Origin: Clostridium weizhouense
GTDB lineage: Bacteria > Bacillota > Clostridia > Clostridiales > Clostridiaceae
Reading direction: 5' to 3'
DNA: 64,000 bases
Assembly: GCF_019431045.1 (NCBI RefSeq)
Contig: NZ_JAHXPT010000004.1
Span: forward strand, 288,119 to 352,118
The stretch's first letter is position 1. Every line of letters starts with the position of its first letter. The position numbers were made by a program, and so were the translations under genes. Shown piece by piece: positions 20,571-30,133 of the stretch. The notes beneath the pieces are model-generated. The model worked only from the letters and a program-made list of their open reading frames with translations. It did not search any database and was not told where the DNA came from.

Positions 20571-21422
20571 TTAATATATGGATAATAATAATTCTCTTAA
20601 AATCTTACATGCAGTCGCTGTAGATGTTCCACTTTGATCATAGATTGGAGATAATTCATTTATATCACAGCCAACAATATTAAGTTGTGAAACATTTATA
20701 ATTGCTTTTAATAATTCTTTAAATGTAACTCCACCAGCTTCAGGAGTTCCTGTTCCCGGAAATACTGATGGATCTAAAACATCTAAATCAATTGAAAAAT
20801 ACACTGGTTTTCCTTTTAGATATTCAACAGCTTCATTAAGTCCAGCAAAATCAAATTTATTTGTTGTTACATGGTCTTTTGCCCATAAAAATTCTTCTTT
20901 TTCACCAGATCTAATTCCAAACTGAAAGATTTTTTTATCTCCTACAAGATCCCATACTCTACGCATAACTGTTGCATGTGAAAGTTTTTCTCCTAAATAG
21001 TCATCTCTTAAATCTGCATGAGCATCAAAATGTATAATATGTAAATCTGGATATTTTTTCAAAACTCCTTTTACTGATCCAAGAGTAACTAAATGTTCAC
21101 CACCTATCATACATGGTATTTTATTATCTTCTATTATATTAGAAGTAAATTGTTCTATTTGCTCTAATGACTTATTGGCACTACCAAAACATAATTCTAA
21201 ATCTCCACCATCAAAAACATTTATATCTTCTAAGTCTTTATTTTGATATGGACTATATGTCTCTATTCCAAAAGATTCACTTCTCATGGTTTTACTTGCA
21301 AATCTTGTACCTGGACGAAATGATGTTGTAGAATCAAAAGGAGCTCCAAATACAACAATTTTAGATTCTTCATAATTATTATCACAACCTATAAAAGTTT
21401 CAATATTTCTATGCATTTTCAT
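20571..21422 (-). CDS. speB: Agmatinase
   Basis: Manganese ureohydrolase converting agmatine to putrescine and urea. GGEHLVTLG, HFDAHADLRD and SIDLDVLDPSVFPGTG supply the metal-binding histidine and aspartates. At 283 residues it has normal length. The start at 21422 (MKMHRN) is preferred because GGAG is 9 bases upstream. An ATG five codons earlier has no ribosome binding site; using it gives 288 residues. It is the last gene of the speD-speA-speE-speB series, separated from speE by 171 bp that includes a short repeat copy. Confidence 0.93.
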   Translation of the reverse strand: MKMHRNIETFIGCDNNYEESKIVVFGAPFDSTTSFRPGTRFASKTMRSESFGIETYSPYQNKDLEDINVFDGGDLELCFGSANKSLEQIEQFTSNIIEDNKIPCMIGGEHLVTLGSVKGVLKKYPDLHIIHFDAHADLRDDYLGEKLSHATVMRRVWDLVGDKKIFQFGIRSGEKEEFLWAKDHVTTNKFDFAGLNEAVEYLKGKPVYFSIDLDVLDPSVFPGTGTPEAGGVTFKELLKAIINVSQLNIVGCDINELSPIYDQSGTSTATACKILRELLLSIY

Positions 21423-21497
21423 ATTCAAATTCTCCATTCTAAATAAAACTTATACACAAATAATAATCATATTTATGTATAAGTTTTAATTTTTATT

Positions 21498-21565
21498 AAG
21501 GCATATCAATGAGAATAATAATTCAAATATATAAAAATACTTGCTTATTACTTTTAATGTGCCTA
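21498..21565. repeat. Short copy of the GGCACATTC-family inverted-repeat element (copy E)
   Basis: About 67 bp, with AAGGCATAT at the left and AATGTGCCT at the right, plus AATAATA/TATTA inside the ends. It matches the termini of the longer copies at 26485, 48780, 49124 and 51373 but lacks their centre. It lies 76 bp upstream of speB. Confidence 0.55.
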
Positions 21566-21593
21566 CTTTAAACAAATACTCATGAAAATAGTT

Positions 21594-22448
21594 TTATTTA
21601 ATATTTTCACCTAATAGTTCTTTAACATAATTAGGAAGTGCAAAACATCCTACATGAAGATCTGTATTATAATATTTTGTTTTAAGTCCTAATATGTTCC
21701 AAGCATCAGCATTTAAATCATTTATTGGATCATATTTTTTTGATGCAAATCCAAATAACCAATGACCTGATGGATAAGTTGGAATATGAGCTTGATATAC
21801 TCTATTTATTGGGAAAAATTCTACTATCTTTTCATGGGCAGATTGCATTGATCTTGCATAATAATCATAATATGGACTCTCATGTTGATTAACTAAAATT
21901 CCATCATCAGTTAATGCTTTATAACAATTTCCATAAAACTCTTTAGTAAACAATCCTTCACCTGGTCCAAATGGATCTGTTGAATCTACTATTATTAAAT
22001 CATATTCATTTTCTTTATTACGTACAAATTTTAATCCATCTTCAAAGAATAAATTAACTCTTTCTTCGTCAAGTTGAGAAGCTGTTTGTGGAAAATATTC
22101 TCTACATAGTTCCACAACTCTTTCATCAATTTCAACCATATCAATTTTTTCTATAGTTTTATATCTTGTAAGTTCTCTTACTGTTCCACCATCTCCGGCT
22201 CCAATAACTAATACTTTCTTTATATTGGGATTTGTCGCCATTGGTACATGAACTATCATATCATGATAAATAAATTCATCTTTTTCTGTTACCATCATTA
22301 ATCCATCAAGAGTGAAAAATTTTCCAAATTCTTTAGATTCTAAAATATCTATTCTTTGAAACTTACTTTGTTCACTGTGTAACTCTCTATCAACCTTAAT
22401 TGAAAATCTTACATCATCAGTATGTTGTTCTGTATACCATAATTCCAT
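21594..22448 (-). CDS. speE: Spermidine synthase
   Basis: Transfers the aminopropyl group from decarboxylated SAM to putrescine. The 284 residues show MELWYTEQHTDDVRFSI, the SAM-site VLVIGAGDGGTVREL (about 84-98), the acidic DMVEIDERVVELC, and the catalytic DSTDPFGPGEGLF. The start lies 3 bp after the speA stop, and its ribosome binding site GGAGG is inside the end of speA, so translation is coupled. Confidence 0.95.
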   Translation of the reverse strand: MELWYTEQHTDDVRFSIKVDRELHSEQSKFQRIDILESKEFGKFFTLDGLMMVTEKDEFIYHDMIVHVPMATNPNIKKVLVIGAGDGGTVRELTRYKTIEKIDMVEIDERVVELCREYFPQTASQLDEERVNLFFEDGLKFVRNKENEYDLIIVDSTDPFGPGEGLFTKEFYGNCYKALTDDGILVNQHESPYYDYYARSMQSAHEKIVEFFPINRVYQAHIPTYPSGHWLFGFASKKYDPINDLNADAWNILGLKTKYYNTDLHVGCFALPNYVKELLGENIK

Positions 22449-22451
22449 TTA

Positions 22452-23906
22452 TCATTCCTCCACAATATTAATATTTTTAATTTTTATATCTTCTGTTCCT
22501 GTTAAAAAACATCCTTTTTCTTTTGCATATTCTATATAGTCTAAAATTTCTCTAGTAATCCTTTCTCCTGGTGCAAGAATTGGTATTCCTGGTGGATAAC
22601 ACATTACAAATTCACCACATATCTTTCCATCACTTTTATTTATAGGTAAAGAGTTTTTTTCTGAATAAAATGCTTCCTGTGGAGTAAGTACAACTTCTGG
22701 ATTTATATATTCATGATCAAACATTCCTGCTTTATCTTTTGAATATAATCTTTTTATTTCTGATAATGATGAAATTAATCTTTCTATTGTAAGATTTCTA
22801 TCACCAACAGAGATAATTGCAAGAATATTCGCAATATCACCAAATTCTATTTGTATACCATATTCATCTCTTAAAATATCATATACTTCAACTCCGGCTA
22901 AGCCAATATCCCTGGTAAAAATCGATAATTTAGTTTTATCAAAGTCGAAAACAGTATCGCCATCAATCAGCTCTTTTGAAAAAGCATAGTATCCATCAAT
23001 CTTATTTATTTCAGCTCTTGCATATTCAGCAAGTTCTGTAACTTTTTCAAAAATCTCTTTTCCATTCAATACTAAATCTCTTCTTGCTAAATCAAGAGAG
23101 GACATTAGTAAATATGAACCACTTGTTGTTTGTGTTAAATTAATTATTTGACGAACATATCCAATATGCAAATCACAATTAAGAAGTAAAAAAGAACTTT
23201 GAGTTAATGAACCTCCAGTCTTATGCATGCTAACAGCCGCCATATCTGCTCCTGCCTCTATTGCTGAAACTGGCATATTCTTGCCAAAATAAAAATGAGT
23301 TCCATGTGCTTCATCTACTAAAACATACATTCCATTTTCATGTGCAAGCTTAGTAATTTCTTTTAAATTTGAACAAATTCCATAATAAGTTGGATTATTT
23401 ACAAATATAGCTTTTGCATCTGGATGTTCTTTTATTGCTTTTTTTACATCTTCAACCGACATTCCAAGAGGTATTCCAAGTTTTTTATTAACACCTGGAT
23501 TTATATAAACTGGAATTGCTCCACTGATAATAAGAGCATTAATTGCACTTCTATGCACATTACGTGGCATTATAACCTTTTCATCTTTTTTACAAACACT
23601 CATAACCATTGCTTGAACAGCAGAAGTAGTTCCATTCACCATTAAAAATGCATGTTTGGAGCCAAATGCTTCTGCTGCAAGTTCTTCTGCTTCTTTTATA
23701 ACAGATACAGGATGACAAAGATTATCAAGTGGCTTCATTGAATTTACATCAACCGAAACACATTGTTCACCTAAAAATTCTTTAAGCATAGGATTACCAC
23801 GTCCTTGCTTATGTCCTGGAACATCAAATGGTACAACTCTAGCTTTTTTATACCTCATTAATGCTTCATAAATAGGTGCTTTTGATTGGGATTCTTTATT
23901 TTTCAT
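22452..23906 (-). CDS. speA: Arginine decarboxylase (PLP-dependent, Orn/Lys/Arg family)
   Basis: Makes agmatine from arginine, the entry step of this pathway. The 484 residues belong to the short fold-type I family of Firmicutes decarboxylases. FDVPGHKQGRG is near the N-terminus, VDEAHGTHF binds the cofactor, and SMHKTGGSLTQSS carries the PLP lysine. Family members act on arginine, lysine or ornithine. Arginine is chosen because an agmatinase gene follows in the same series. The ribosome binding site is AGAGGGAG. It starts 17 bp after speD. Confidence 0.9.
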   Translation of the reverse strand: MKNKESQSKAPIYEALMRYKKARVVPFDVPGHKQGRGNPMLKEFLGEQCVSVDVNSMKPLDNLCHPVSVIKEAEELAAEAFGSKHAFLMVNGTTSAVQAMVMSVCKKDEKVIMPRNVHRSAINALIISGAIPVYINPGVNKKLGIPLGMSVEDVKKAIKEHPDAKAIFVNNPTYYGICSNLKEITKLAHENGMYVLVDEAHGTHFYFGKNMPVSAIEAGADMAAVSMHKTGGSLTQSSFLLLNCDLHIGYVRQIINLTQTTSGSYLLMSSLDLARRDLVLNGKEIFEKVTELAEYARAEINKIDGYYAFSKELIDGDTVFDFDKTKLSIFTRDIGLAGVEVYDILRDEYGIQIEFGDIANILAIISVGDRNLTIERLISSLSEIKRLYSKDKAGMFDHEYINPEVVLTPQEAFYSEKNSLPINKSDGKICGEFVMCYPPGIPILAPGERITREILDYIEYAKEKGCFLTGTEDIKIKNINIVEE

Positions 23907-23923
23907 TCTCTATCTCCCTCTCA

Positions 23924-24751
23924 TTAATATATATTAGCTCCACTGAAAATCTCTATCATTTCTCTTCTTAAATTATTTTCAATTTCAAGCCTTTGTTTTG
24001 GTTTAAGTTCATAAACATCTTTATTAAAAAGATAATTTTGAAGTTCAAGTTCTTTAATTAACATTTTTGTATGAAATATATTTGATTGATATACATTTAT
24101 ATCTGTAGCATCATATCTTTTTAATGTTTCATCATCAATATAATCCTGTATTGATGTCATCTTATGATCTATAAATAATTTTTTACCATCAACCTCACGT
24201 GTAAATCCTCTAACACGATAATCTATAGTTATAATATCTGAATCAAAACTTCCTATAAGATAATTTAATGCATTCAAAGGAGAAATTTCTCCACATGTAG
24301 AAACATCAATATCTACACGGAAAGTAGCAATCGAATTATCTGGATGATATTCTGGATAAGTATGCACTGTTACATGACTCTTATCCAAATGTCCTACTAC
24401 AGTTTCTCGTGTCTTTAATATATCAATTTCTCCATGATTGCAAGATTGATCTATTAGATGAACTGGGAGTCCTTCTTCCGTTATAAGAATAGTTACACTT
24501 GCACCTTGTGGGTCATAATCTTGTTTTGATACGTTTAATACATGTGCACCAATAATTTCCGTTACATCACACAATATGTTTGTAAGTCTCTCTGAATTAT
24601 ATTGTTCATCAATATAAGCAATATAATCCTTTTGTTCTCTCTCACTTTTTGCATAGCATACATCATAGATGTTAAAGCTAAGTGTCTTTGTGAGGTTGTT
24701 AAAGCCATATAATTTTAGCTTGTTTTCCAACCTAACATCACAACCTTTCAT
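23924..24751 (-). CDS. speD: S-adenosylmethionine decarboxylase proenzyme (E. coli type)
   Basis: Pyruvoyl enzyme that makes decarboxylated SAM for SpeE. Sequence [20 protein letters not shown] and [14 protein letters not shown] closely follow the long E. coli-type SpeD. Self-cleavage is expected between K124 and S125, generating the pyruvoyl group. Length is 275 (about 264 in E. coli). The ATG at 24751 has no evident ribosome binding site. Homology begins near residue 11, so a TTG at residue 8 with AAAGG further upstream is an alternative start. It heads the spe operon, and an inverted repeat lies just upstream. Confidence 0.92.
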   Translation of the reverse strand: MKGCDVRLENKLKLYGFNNLTKTLSFNIYDVCYAKSEREQKDYIAYIDEQYNSERLTNILCDVTEIIGAHVLNVSKQDYDPQGASVTILITEEGLPVHLIDQSCNHGEIDILKTRETVVGHLDKSHVTVHTYPEYHPDNSIATFRVDIDVSTCGEISPLNALNYLIGSFDSDIITIDYRVRGFTREVDGKKLFIDHKMTSIQDYIDDETLKRYDATDINVYQSNIFHTKMLIKELELQNYLFNKDVYELKPKQRLEIENNLRREMIEIFSGANIY

Positions 24752-24773
24752 TAAAAATAAATTTTACTTATGT

Positions 24774-24812
24774 TATTTGATAGAATGCTCTAACTACACT
24801 TAATATCAAATA
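24774..24812 (-). promoter_or_regulatory. Inverted repeat in the speD leader
   Basis: TATTTGATA (24774-24782) and TATCAAATA (24804-24812) form a perfect 9 bp inverted repeat with a 21-base loop. It begins 22 bp upstream of the speD ATG. It could be an RNA hairpin near the start codon or a protein-binding site. Confidence 0.4.
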
Positions 24813-24986
24813 TTTTTATTTACATTCTTACCAATACTTAACTCTAAGTTTAGCTATCCTTATCTTATAACTTTTTACATTTTACTATATTTTTATTCAT
24901 ATTGCTACTATTTATATTTATTTTTTATTAATATATTTATTGTATACGATTATTTTTTCTGATTCTAAATAATTTTTCATACGTAA

Positions 24987-25016
24987 AAAAGGTAAATCCA
25001 TCAGAATTTACCTTTT
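24987..25016 (-). terminator. Terminator of the 56-residue gene
   Basis: AAAAGGTAAAT pairs with ATTTACCTTTT, followed by a T run on the minus strand. It lies 41 bp after the small gene and insulates speD from it. Confidence 0.82.
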
Positions 25017-25057
25017 CTTATTTTTTAAAATCATATGAAATTTTTTATTAAAAATTA

Positions 25058-25228
25058 TTATCCAATCATTAAAAATTTCTTATAATTTTCTATAATATCT
25101 TCTTTATCATTTTTTTCTAACCACTTATCATAAGCAATAAGATTATCTTCTAATGCAGATATATTTATTTCATTTTTAATATTTTTTTCTTTATCTGCAA
25201 AAATATTAATTTTTATTAAATTCCCCAT
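25058..25228 (-). CDS. Small protein of unknown function (56 residues)
   Basis: Begins MGNLIKINIFADKEKN and is rich in Lys, Asn, Glu and Ile, with predicted helix in the second half (ALEDNLIAYDKWLEKNDKEDI). There are no membrane segments and no recognised family. The start at 25228 is chosen because GGGGGAAG is placed 8 bases upstream; the open frame continues 12 codons further upstream without a site. A good ribosome binding site plus its own terminator supports a real gene. Confidence 0.55.
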   Translation of the reverse strand: MGNLIKINIFADKEKNIKNEINISALEDNLIAYDKWLEKNDKEDIIENYKKFLMIG

Positions 25229-25264
25229 AAAACTTCCCCCTATATTTTTATTACTTTGTTCCAA

Positions 25265-25725
25265 GATTTATTTTTTGATATTTTTTAAAAACTCCGACCA
25301 TTTATATTTCCCTAATCTATAAAAATATTACATTTAAAATCAACCAAAATTTAAAAAGTTTACTATAAATTTATTAGTTCAAAATTATAAATATAAATTT
25401 CTCACCATACTGGTAATCCACGTTATTTATAAATATTTATATTAATGAAAAACTTTATTTGAACTTCTATATTAATTAATTTATATTATAATAAACAATA
25501 AAAAAGCCCTCCAATTCATGTAGCGCTTCAGTCTTATAATTTATATATTATAATTTTGTTTCAACATTTCTAATATAAAAATAAAATTTGTCTTCTTGGT
25601 ATACTAAAGTTTACTTTTAATTATTATATACTATATTATTAATAAAATCAACAAAGCACCATTTGTAATTTATTACATCTGGTGCTTTACACATCTTAAA
25701 TTATTAATAGTACAAATGTACTATC
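25265..25725. other. 461 bp non-coding stretch between yebC and the small gene
   Basis: Apart from the yebC terminator at 25654-25689 I see only AT-rich sequence, with no repeat of the families found elsewhere. Confidence 0.5.
25654..25689 (-). terminator. Terminator of yebC
   Basis: AAAGCACCA and TGGTGCTTT form the outer stem, with TGTAA/TTACA inside. A T-rich tail follows on the minus strand. It lies 36 bp after yebC. Confidence 0.8.
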
Positions 25726-26466
25726 CTAACCTTCCCAATCTTCTGGGAACTCAGCGTTATGATAAACTTCTTGGATATCATCATCATCTTCAAGCATATC
25801 AAGCATTTTTTGTAACTTCTTAGCATCTTCACCCTCAATAGCACTTAGTGTATCTGGAATCATTTTAACTCCTGCTTCTAAGAATTCAATTCCTTCTGAT
25901 TCTAATGCTTCTCTTACTGCTCCAAAGTCTTCCGGAGTTGTTGTAACTACAAATACTTCTTCTTCTTCAGCATTAAAATCTTCTGCACCTGCATCTAGAG
26001 CCATCATCATCATTTCATCTTCATCTCTATCTGCTTTTTCTATTACAATTTCTCCTTTTTCTTGGAACATGAATGATACACATCCTAATGCCCCTAAGTT
26101 TCCATCTGCTTTAGAAAATGCGTGTCTTACATTAGCTGCTGTTCTGTTTTTATTATCTGTAAGAGTTTCAACAATTACAGCAACACCTGACGGACCGTAA
26201 CCTTCATAAGTTATAGTTTCGTAGTTAACTGATTCTGCATCTCCAGCTGCTTTTTTAATTGCTCTTGCTATATTATCATTTGGCATATTTGCAGCTTTTG
26301 CTTTCGCAACTACATCTCTTAATTTTGCATTAGTTTCTGGACTAGCTCCACCATTTTTTACTGCTACAACTATTTCCTTACCAATTTTAGTGAAAATCTT
26401 TCCTCTTTTTGCATCCGTTTTACCTTTTTTAGCTTGAATATTATGCCATTTTGAGTGTCCTGACAT
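25726..26466 (-). CDS. yebC: YebC/TACO1-family regulatory protein
   Basis: The 246 residues begin with the family signature [16 protein letters not shown] and include the conserved [15 protein letters not shown] and [10 protein letters not shown]. Members of this family have been described as transcription regulators and, more recently, as helpers of translation through difficult proline stretches. The C-terminus is very acidic. GAGGAGG lies upstream of the ATG. A copy of the inverted-repeat family (copy D) begins only 19 bp upstream of the start. Confidence 0.93.
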   Translation of the reverse strand: MSGHSKWHNIQAKKGKTDAKRGKIFTKIGKEIVVAVKNGGASPETNAKLRDVVAKAKAANMPNDNIARAIKKAAGDAESVNYETITYEGYGPSGVAVIVETLTDNKNRTAANVRHAFSKADGNLGALGCVSFMFQEKGEIVIEKADRDEDEMMMMALDAGAEDFNAEEEEVFVVTTTPEDFGAVREALESEGIEFLEAGVKMIPDTLSAIEGEDAKKLQKMLDMLEDDDDIQEVYHNAEFPEDWEG

Positions 26467-26484
26467 ATGTTTTCCTCCTCACTT

Positions 26485-26646
26485 TAGGCATATGAAAGAA
26501 AATAGCAAGTCAAAGATTTTGAGGATATTTTGCGTCAGACAAGGAAGTGAAGCATCTGAATAGCCCAGCTATTGTGAGGTTTCGCTGACGAAGTATGACA
26601 CAAAATAGACCCAAAGATTTACTTATTATTTTTTTGAATATGCCTT
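26485..26646. repeat. GGCACATTC-family inverted-repeat element, copy D (inverted)
   Basis: About 162 bp from TAGGCATATGAAAGAAAATA to TTTTTTTGAATATGCCT. It is the reverse complement of copy A (51373-51531). Shared blocks include TTTTGCGTCAGA, GAAGGAAGT, AATAG/CTATT, GCTGACG and ACACAAAATAGA. It lies between yebC (19 bp away) and yigZ, and fills much of that 416 bp gap; the rest is plain AT-rich sequence. Confidence 0.75.
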
Positions 26647-26882
26647 AATTCAAATACATAAGTTGCATTAATAAACCTACAAATAAACTTTATGATACAT
26701 GCATAATCTTATAGATTTTTTATTACAAATATATAATTAATTTTCTTTACTTTAAATACAAAATTCAACAAAAATTATACCATAACAACCTTTTCTATTC
26801 AAGCAACCACAAGAATATATAGAATCATTCATATTCTTACTCTACAATTGCTTAGTAAATAATAATAAATTTATACTATATT

Positions 26883-27530
26883 TTAAAGACACTTATACAA
26901 TCTATTTCCTTCTTTAAAATAAATCTCTTCTTGACTTTTAGTTATTATTATTTTTCCACTACTTGACTCTATCATTTCTGCTTCTATTGACTCTACAATA
27001 TCTTTTTCTGCTAAAATATGTGCAACTACTTTGTCTGTATATTCAACATCTTCTATATACCAAGAATTCTGTCCACAAATATATTGAACTTTTCCAAGTA
27101 AATCATAATCCATTTCTAAACTTATTTTTACTCCAAGTACCTTTTCAACAATCCCTGCAGATTTTATTGCAATACTAGCACCCTTTGTATAAGCTCTAGT
27201 AAGTCCCCCTGTTCCAAGCAAGACTCCTCCAAAGTATCTTGTTACTACAATAGCACAATCTGTTATGCCCGCCTTTTTCATTACTTCTAGTATTGGTATT
27301 CCAGCAGTTCCTTGTGGTTCTCCATCATCTGAATATCTTTGAATATTCAGATTTTCTCCAACAACATAAGCCCAACAATTATGTCTAGCTTGTTTATGCA
27401 TATTTTTAATTTCAGATACAAAAGCCTTAGCTTTTTCTTCTGTTTCTACCCTTTTTGCATATCCAATAAACTCAGATTTTTTTTCTTCAAATCTATCTTC
27501 ACCCAAATTTCTTATAGTAATATACGACAT
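26883..27530 (-). CDS. YigZ/IMPACT-family protein
   Basis: The 215-residue protein carries the UPF0029 (IMPACT) N-terminal domain: KKSEFIGYAKRV, ARHNCWAYVVG, YSDDGEPQGTAGIP and the diagnostic VTRYFGGVLLGTGGL. A DUF1949-like C-terminal domain follows. Family members link to translation stress in eukaryotes; the bacterial role is unclear. The ATG abuts the stop codon of the upstream MocR gene, and its GGAG site lies inside that gene, indicating coupling. Confidence 0.88.
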   Translation of the reverse strand: MSYITIRNLGEDRFEEKKSEFIGYAKRVETEEKAKAFVSEIKNMHKQARHNCWAYVVGENLNIQRYSDDGEPQGTAGIPILEVMKKAGITDCAIVVTRYFGGVLLGTGGLTRAYTKGASIAIKSAGIVEKVLGVKISLEMDYDLLGKVQYICGQNSWYIEDVEYTDKVVAHILAEKDIVESIEAEMIESSSGKIIITKSQEEIYFKEGNRLYKCL

Positions 27531-28946
27531 TTAAATTAACTCCTCTCTTAAAATATCAAGTCCTTTTTTTATTTTTTCTATATCAGTCTGATAAAAACCT
27601 ATTCTAAATGTATTTTGTCCATCATTTGATGATGTAAAAAACATAATACCTGGAGTTATATATACTCCTTTTTTCTTTAATTTTATAAACAAATCTTTTG
27701 ATGTTATCTTGTCATCTTTTATAGTTAAATAAAAATTTAGTCCACCTTTAGGATCAATATACGTAACTAAATCTTTAAATTCATTATCTAAAATATCTTT
27801 CATTACTTTATATCTTTTACTATACTCTAAGTTTAAATATCTGATATTTTCTTTCCATTTATTTTCATATATATATAATTCTAATGCTCTTTGCATAAGA
27901 CTTGATGTTGTTATGTCTGTATTAAACTTAGAATTTTGAAGACTCTCTCTAAAAAGTTCTGGCGCTACTAAATACCCCAGTCTTATACCTGGTAAAAATA
28001 TTTTAGAAAAACTCTTTATATAAATAACTCTTGCATTTTTATCGAGCCATTTAAATGGAATATAACTTATCGTATCTTCATAAACAAGTTCTGATAAATA
28101 ATCATCTTCTATAATATAAAAATCATATATTTCTGCTAATTCAAGTATCCTCTTTTTCTTTTCCAAACTATAACTTATACCAGTAGGATTTTGAAAATAA
28201 CTCATTGTATAAAAACACCTTATCTTATTTTTTTGAAGTATTTTTTCAAATCTTTCTAAATTCACACCATCATTTTCAACTGGAACTTCAAATATGTTTG
28301 CTTTTCTCCATTTAAAAACAGATAAAGCCCCACCATATGTAGGCTTTTCAACAATTATATTATCATTAATATTTAAGATTCCCTTAGACACTATATCAAT
28401 TCCTTGTTGTGCTCCTGATATAATAATCATATCTTCTTCATTCAACTTACTATCCCAAAAATTTTTATTTATTGTTGAAATAAGATTTTTATAACCATAT
28501 GTGTTGTTAGATATCAAAGCATTTACACCATCTCTATCTAATACTTTATTAATAGTTTCTTTTAAATCATCTATTGGGAAAAGTACTTCTGTATTAGTTT
28601 CTCCTGTAAAATCAACAATATCAGGTAAATCATCTATTAATAATTTCTTTAAACTATTTGAATATTCTTTTCTAAATAAAAAAGAAATTTCTTTAACTTT
28701 TGCATAGCTTCCACTTCCAACTTTTTGGTATGCATATCCTTCAGATTTAAGCTTTTTATAGGCATTAACTATTGTTATCGAATTAACATTTAAAAAAACT
28801 GATAATTCCCTTATTGTGGGTAGTTTTTGTCCATCTTTTATTTTTTTCTTTTCTATTAAATTTTTTATAAAATTTGCTATTTGAATATATTTAGGTATCT
28901 CTTCTTTAAATTCTAGTTTACTATATATATCAATGGAATTAATCAT
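27531..28946 (-). CDS. MocR-type transcription regulator (GntR HTH plus aminotransferase-like domain)
   Basis: The 471 residues have an N-terminal winged helix (about 15-80; LPTIRELSVFLNVNSITIVNAYKKLKSEGY). A fold-type I aminotransferase-like domain follows, with YFQNPTGISYS, the EDDYLSELV aspartate and the PLP lysine in IKSFSKIFLPGIRLGY. All cofactor residues I can see are kept, so PLP or an amino-acid adduct probably acts as effector. Relatives control pyridoxal, GABA or taurine genes, but none is adjacent. It is flanked at 15 bp by a nucleotidyltransferase gene upstream and directly by yigZ downstream. Confidence 0.9.
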   Translation of the reverse strand: MINSIDIYSKLEFKEEIPKYIQIANFIKNLIEKKKIKDGQKLPTIRELSVFLNVNSITIVNAYKKLKSEGYAYQKVGSGSYAKVKEISFLFRKEYSNSLKKLLIDDLPDIVDFTGETNTEVLFPIDDLKETINKVLDRDGVNALISNNTYGYKNLISTINKNFWDSKLNEEDMIIISGAQQGIDIVSKGILNINDNIIVEKPTYGGALSVFKWRKANIFEVPVENDGVNLERFEKILQKNKIRCFYTMSYFQNPTGISYSLEKKKRILELAEIYDFYIIEDDYLSELVYEDTISYIPFKWLDKNARVIYIKSFSKIFLPGIRLGYLVAPELFRESLQNSKFNTDITTSSLMQRALELYIYENKWKENIRYLNLEYSKRYKVMKDILDNEFKDLVTYIDPKGGLNFYLTIKDDKITSKDLFIKLKKKGVYITPGIMFFTSSNDGQNTFRIGFYQTDIEKIKKGLDILREELI

Positions 28947-28961
28947 AACATGACTCCTTAC

Positions 28962-29870
28962 TTACATATTACAGGTCTTATGTGAATATACATTTTCATT
29001 TATTAGAATTAAATCTTCTTCTAACTTTAACATTCTAACTTCTTTTTTAACTAAATTTCTTTTTAATAATTCCTTTAATATATCTTCTATTTTTATATCA
29101 AATTCTTTAAATGTTTCGTCATTTTTTATTTCATAAGAACTTAAAAGCACCTTTTTTTCATATAAAAATTCTAATAAAACTTTGCTAGCAACACTTATAT
29201 TCATATTTAAAAACTTATCAATATATTCAAGAGTATATTCAATATTTTTTTTACTTATTGGATTATGAAATAAACTATTTATAATTTTATTAAAATTATC
29301 ATTCAAGTTGCTTGCCATTCTTACTGAATCTTTACTTACTGTATAACCATTTAAATTTAAATATAATTTAGAAAAACTATCTAAAACTCTTATTAAAACT
29401 TCATAAGATGTCAATATACTATCATTTTGCAAATATTTTTTAGTAACACCAATATCCTTAATTAATTTTCCTAAATACACCAAATTCCATCTTCCAATAT
29501 GTTTATCTAAACTATATCTAGCTTTATTAAAAGTCACTGTTATTTCTTCATCTCTTGAAAATACTATTTTAGATGATAACAAAAGATTTCTAGCAAATCC
29601 TTTTTTTCCGTCGTTTTTATATAATTCCAAAAAGCTTTCTTTACTTAACATTTTTATATGAACATTTATACCTAAACTTTCTGAGTATACATCCCTAACA
29701 TCTTTAAATTTATTTTTATACAAAACAAATAAATCTATATCAGACTCTTCCCAAAGATCTCCATTTATTATACTTCCAAAAGCAAATATGGCTAAAACAT
29801 TTGGGTTACTTTTTAAATTATCTATTAACTTTTGAAAAGCCTTTTGATAATCTAATATGGATTTTTTCAT
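28962..29870 (-). CDS. Nucleotidyltransferase-domain protein (MNT type)
   Basis: The 302 residues start with a polymerase-beta-like nucleotidyltransferase domain. FAFGSIINGDLWEESDIDLFV (about 30-49) holds the GS pair and the two metal-binding aspartates D44 and D46. The remainder is helical, reminiscent of the C-terminal half of aminoglycoside nucleotidyltransferases, with no second named domain. It may modify a small molecule, RNA or protein; nothing shows which. The ATG at 29870 has AGAGG 8 bases upstream, preferred over a GTG three codons earlier. First gene of a three-gene operon with the MocR and yigZ genes. Confidence 0.75.
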   Translation of the reverse strand: MKKSILDYQKAFQKLIDNLKSNPNVLAIFAFGSIINGDLWEESDIDLFVLYKNKFKDVRDVYSESLGINVHIKMLSKESFLELYKNDGKKGFARNLLLSSKIVFSRDEEITVTFNKARYSLDKHIGRWNLVYLGKLIKDIGVTKKYLQNDSILTSYEVLIRVLDSFSKLYLNLNGYTVSKDSVRMASNLNDNFNKIINSLFHNPISKKNIEYTLEYIDKFLNMNISVASKVLLEFLYEKKVLLSSYEIKNDETFKEFDIKIEDILKELLKRNLVKKEVRMLKLEEDLILINENVYSHKTCNM

Positions 29871-30072
29871 TAATATCACCTCTTTTTTTCTTAATTAACA
29901 TTATAACTTAAATATAATTTCATTTAAAGAAATCTAATTTTAAAAACAATTTACTAATATGACTTTATTCATTTTAATATGTTATTTTATACAACTAATT
30001 TTTAATACAAATATGTTTATAAACTATTTTTAAATATAAGTTATGCATAAATCTAACATTACTAAATATCAT

Positions 30073-30110
30073 AAAAAATAGAGATACAGTTAATTATATC
30101 TCTATTTTTA
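30073..30110 (-). terminator. Terminator of hflX
   Basis: AAAATAGAGATA pairs with TATCTCTATTTT. On the minus strand a T run follows. It is 24 bp after the hflX stop. Confidence 0.82.
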
Positions 30111-30133
30111 TAAAAAATTATTATTTTATATGG

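Larger units (their letters stand above)
24752..25057. other. 306 bp leader region of the spe operon
   Basis: AT-rich leader with no gene. It contains the inverted repeat at 24774-24812 close to speD, and the terminator of the upstream small gene at 24987-25016. A convincing -35/-10 pair was not identified. Confidence 0.5.
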
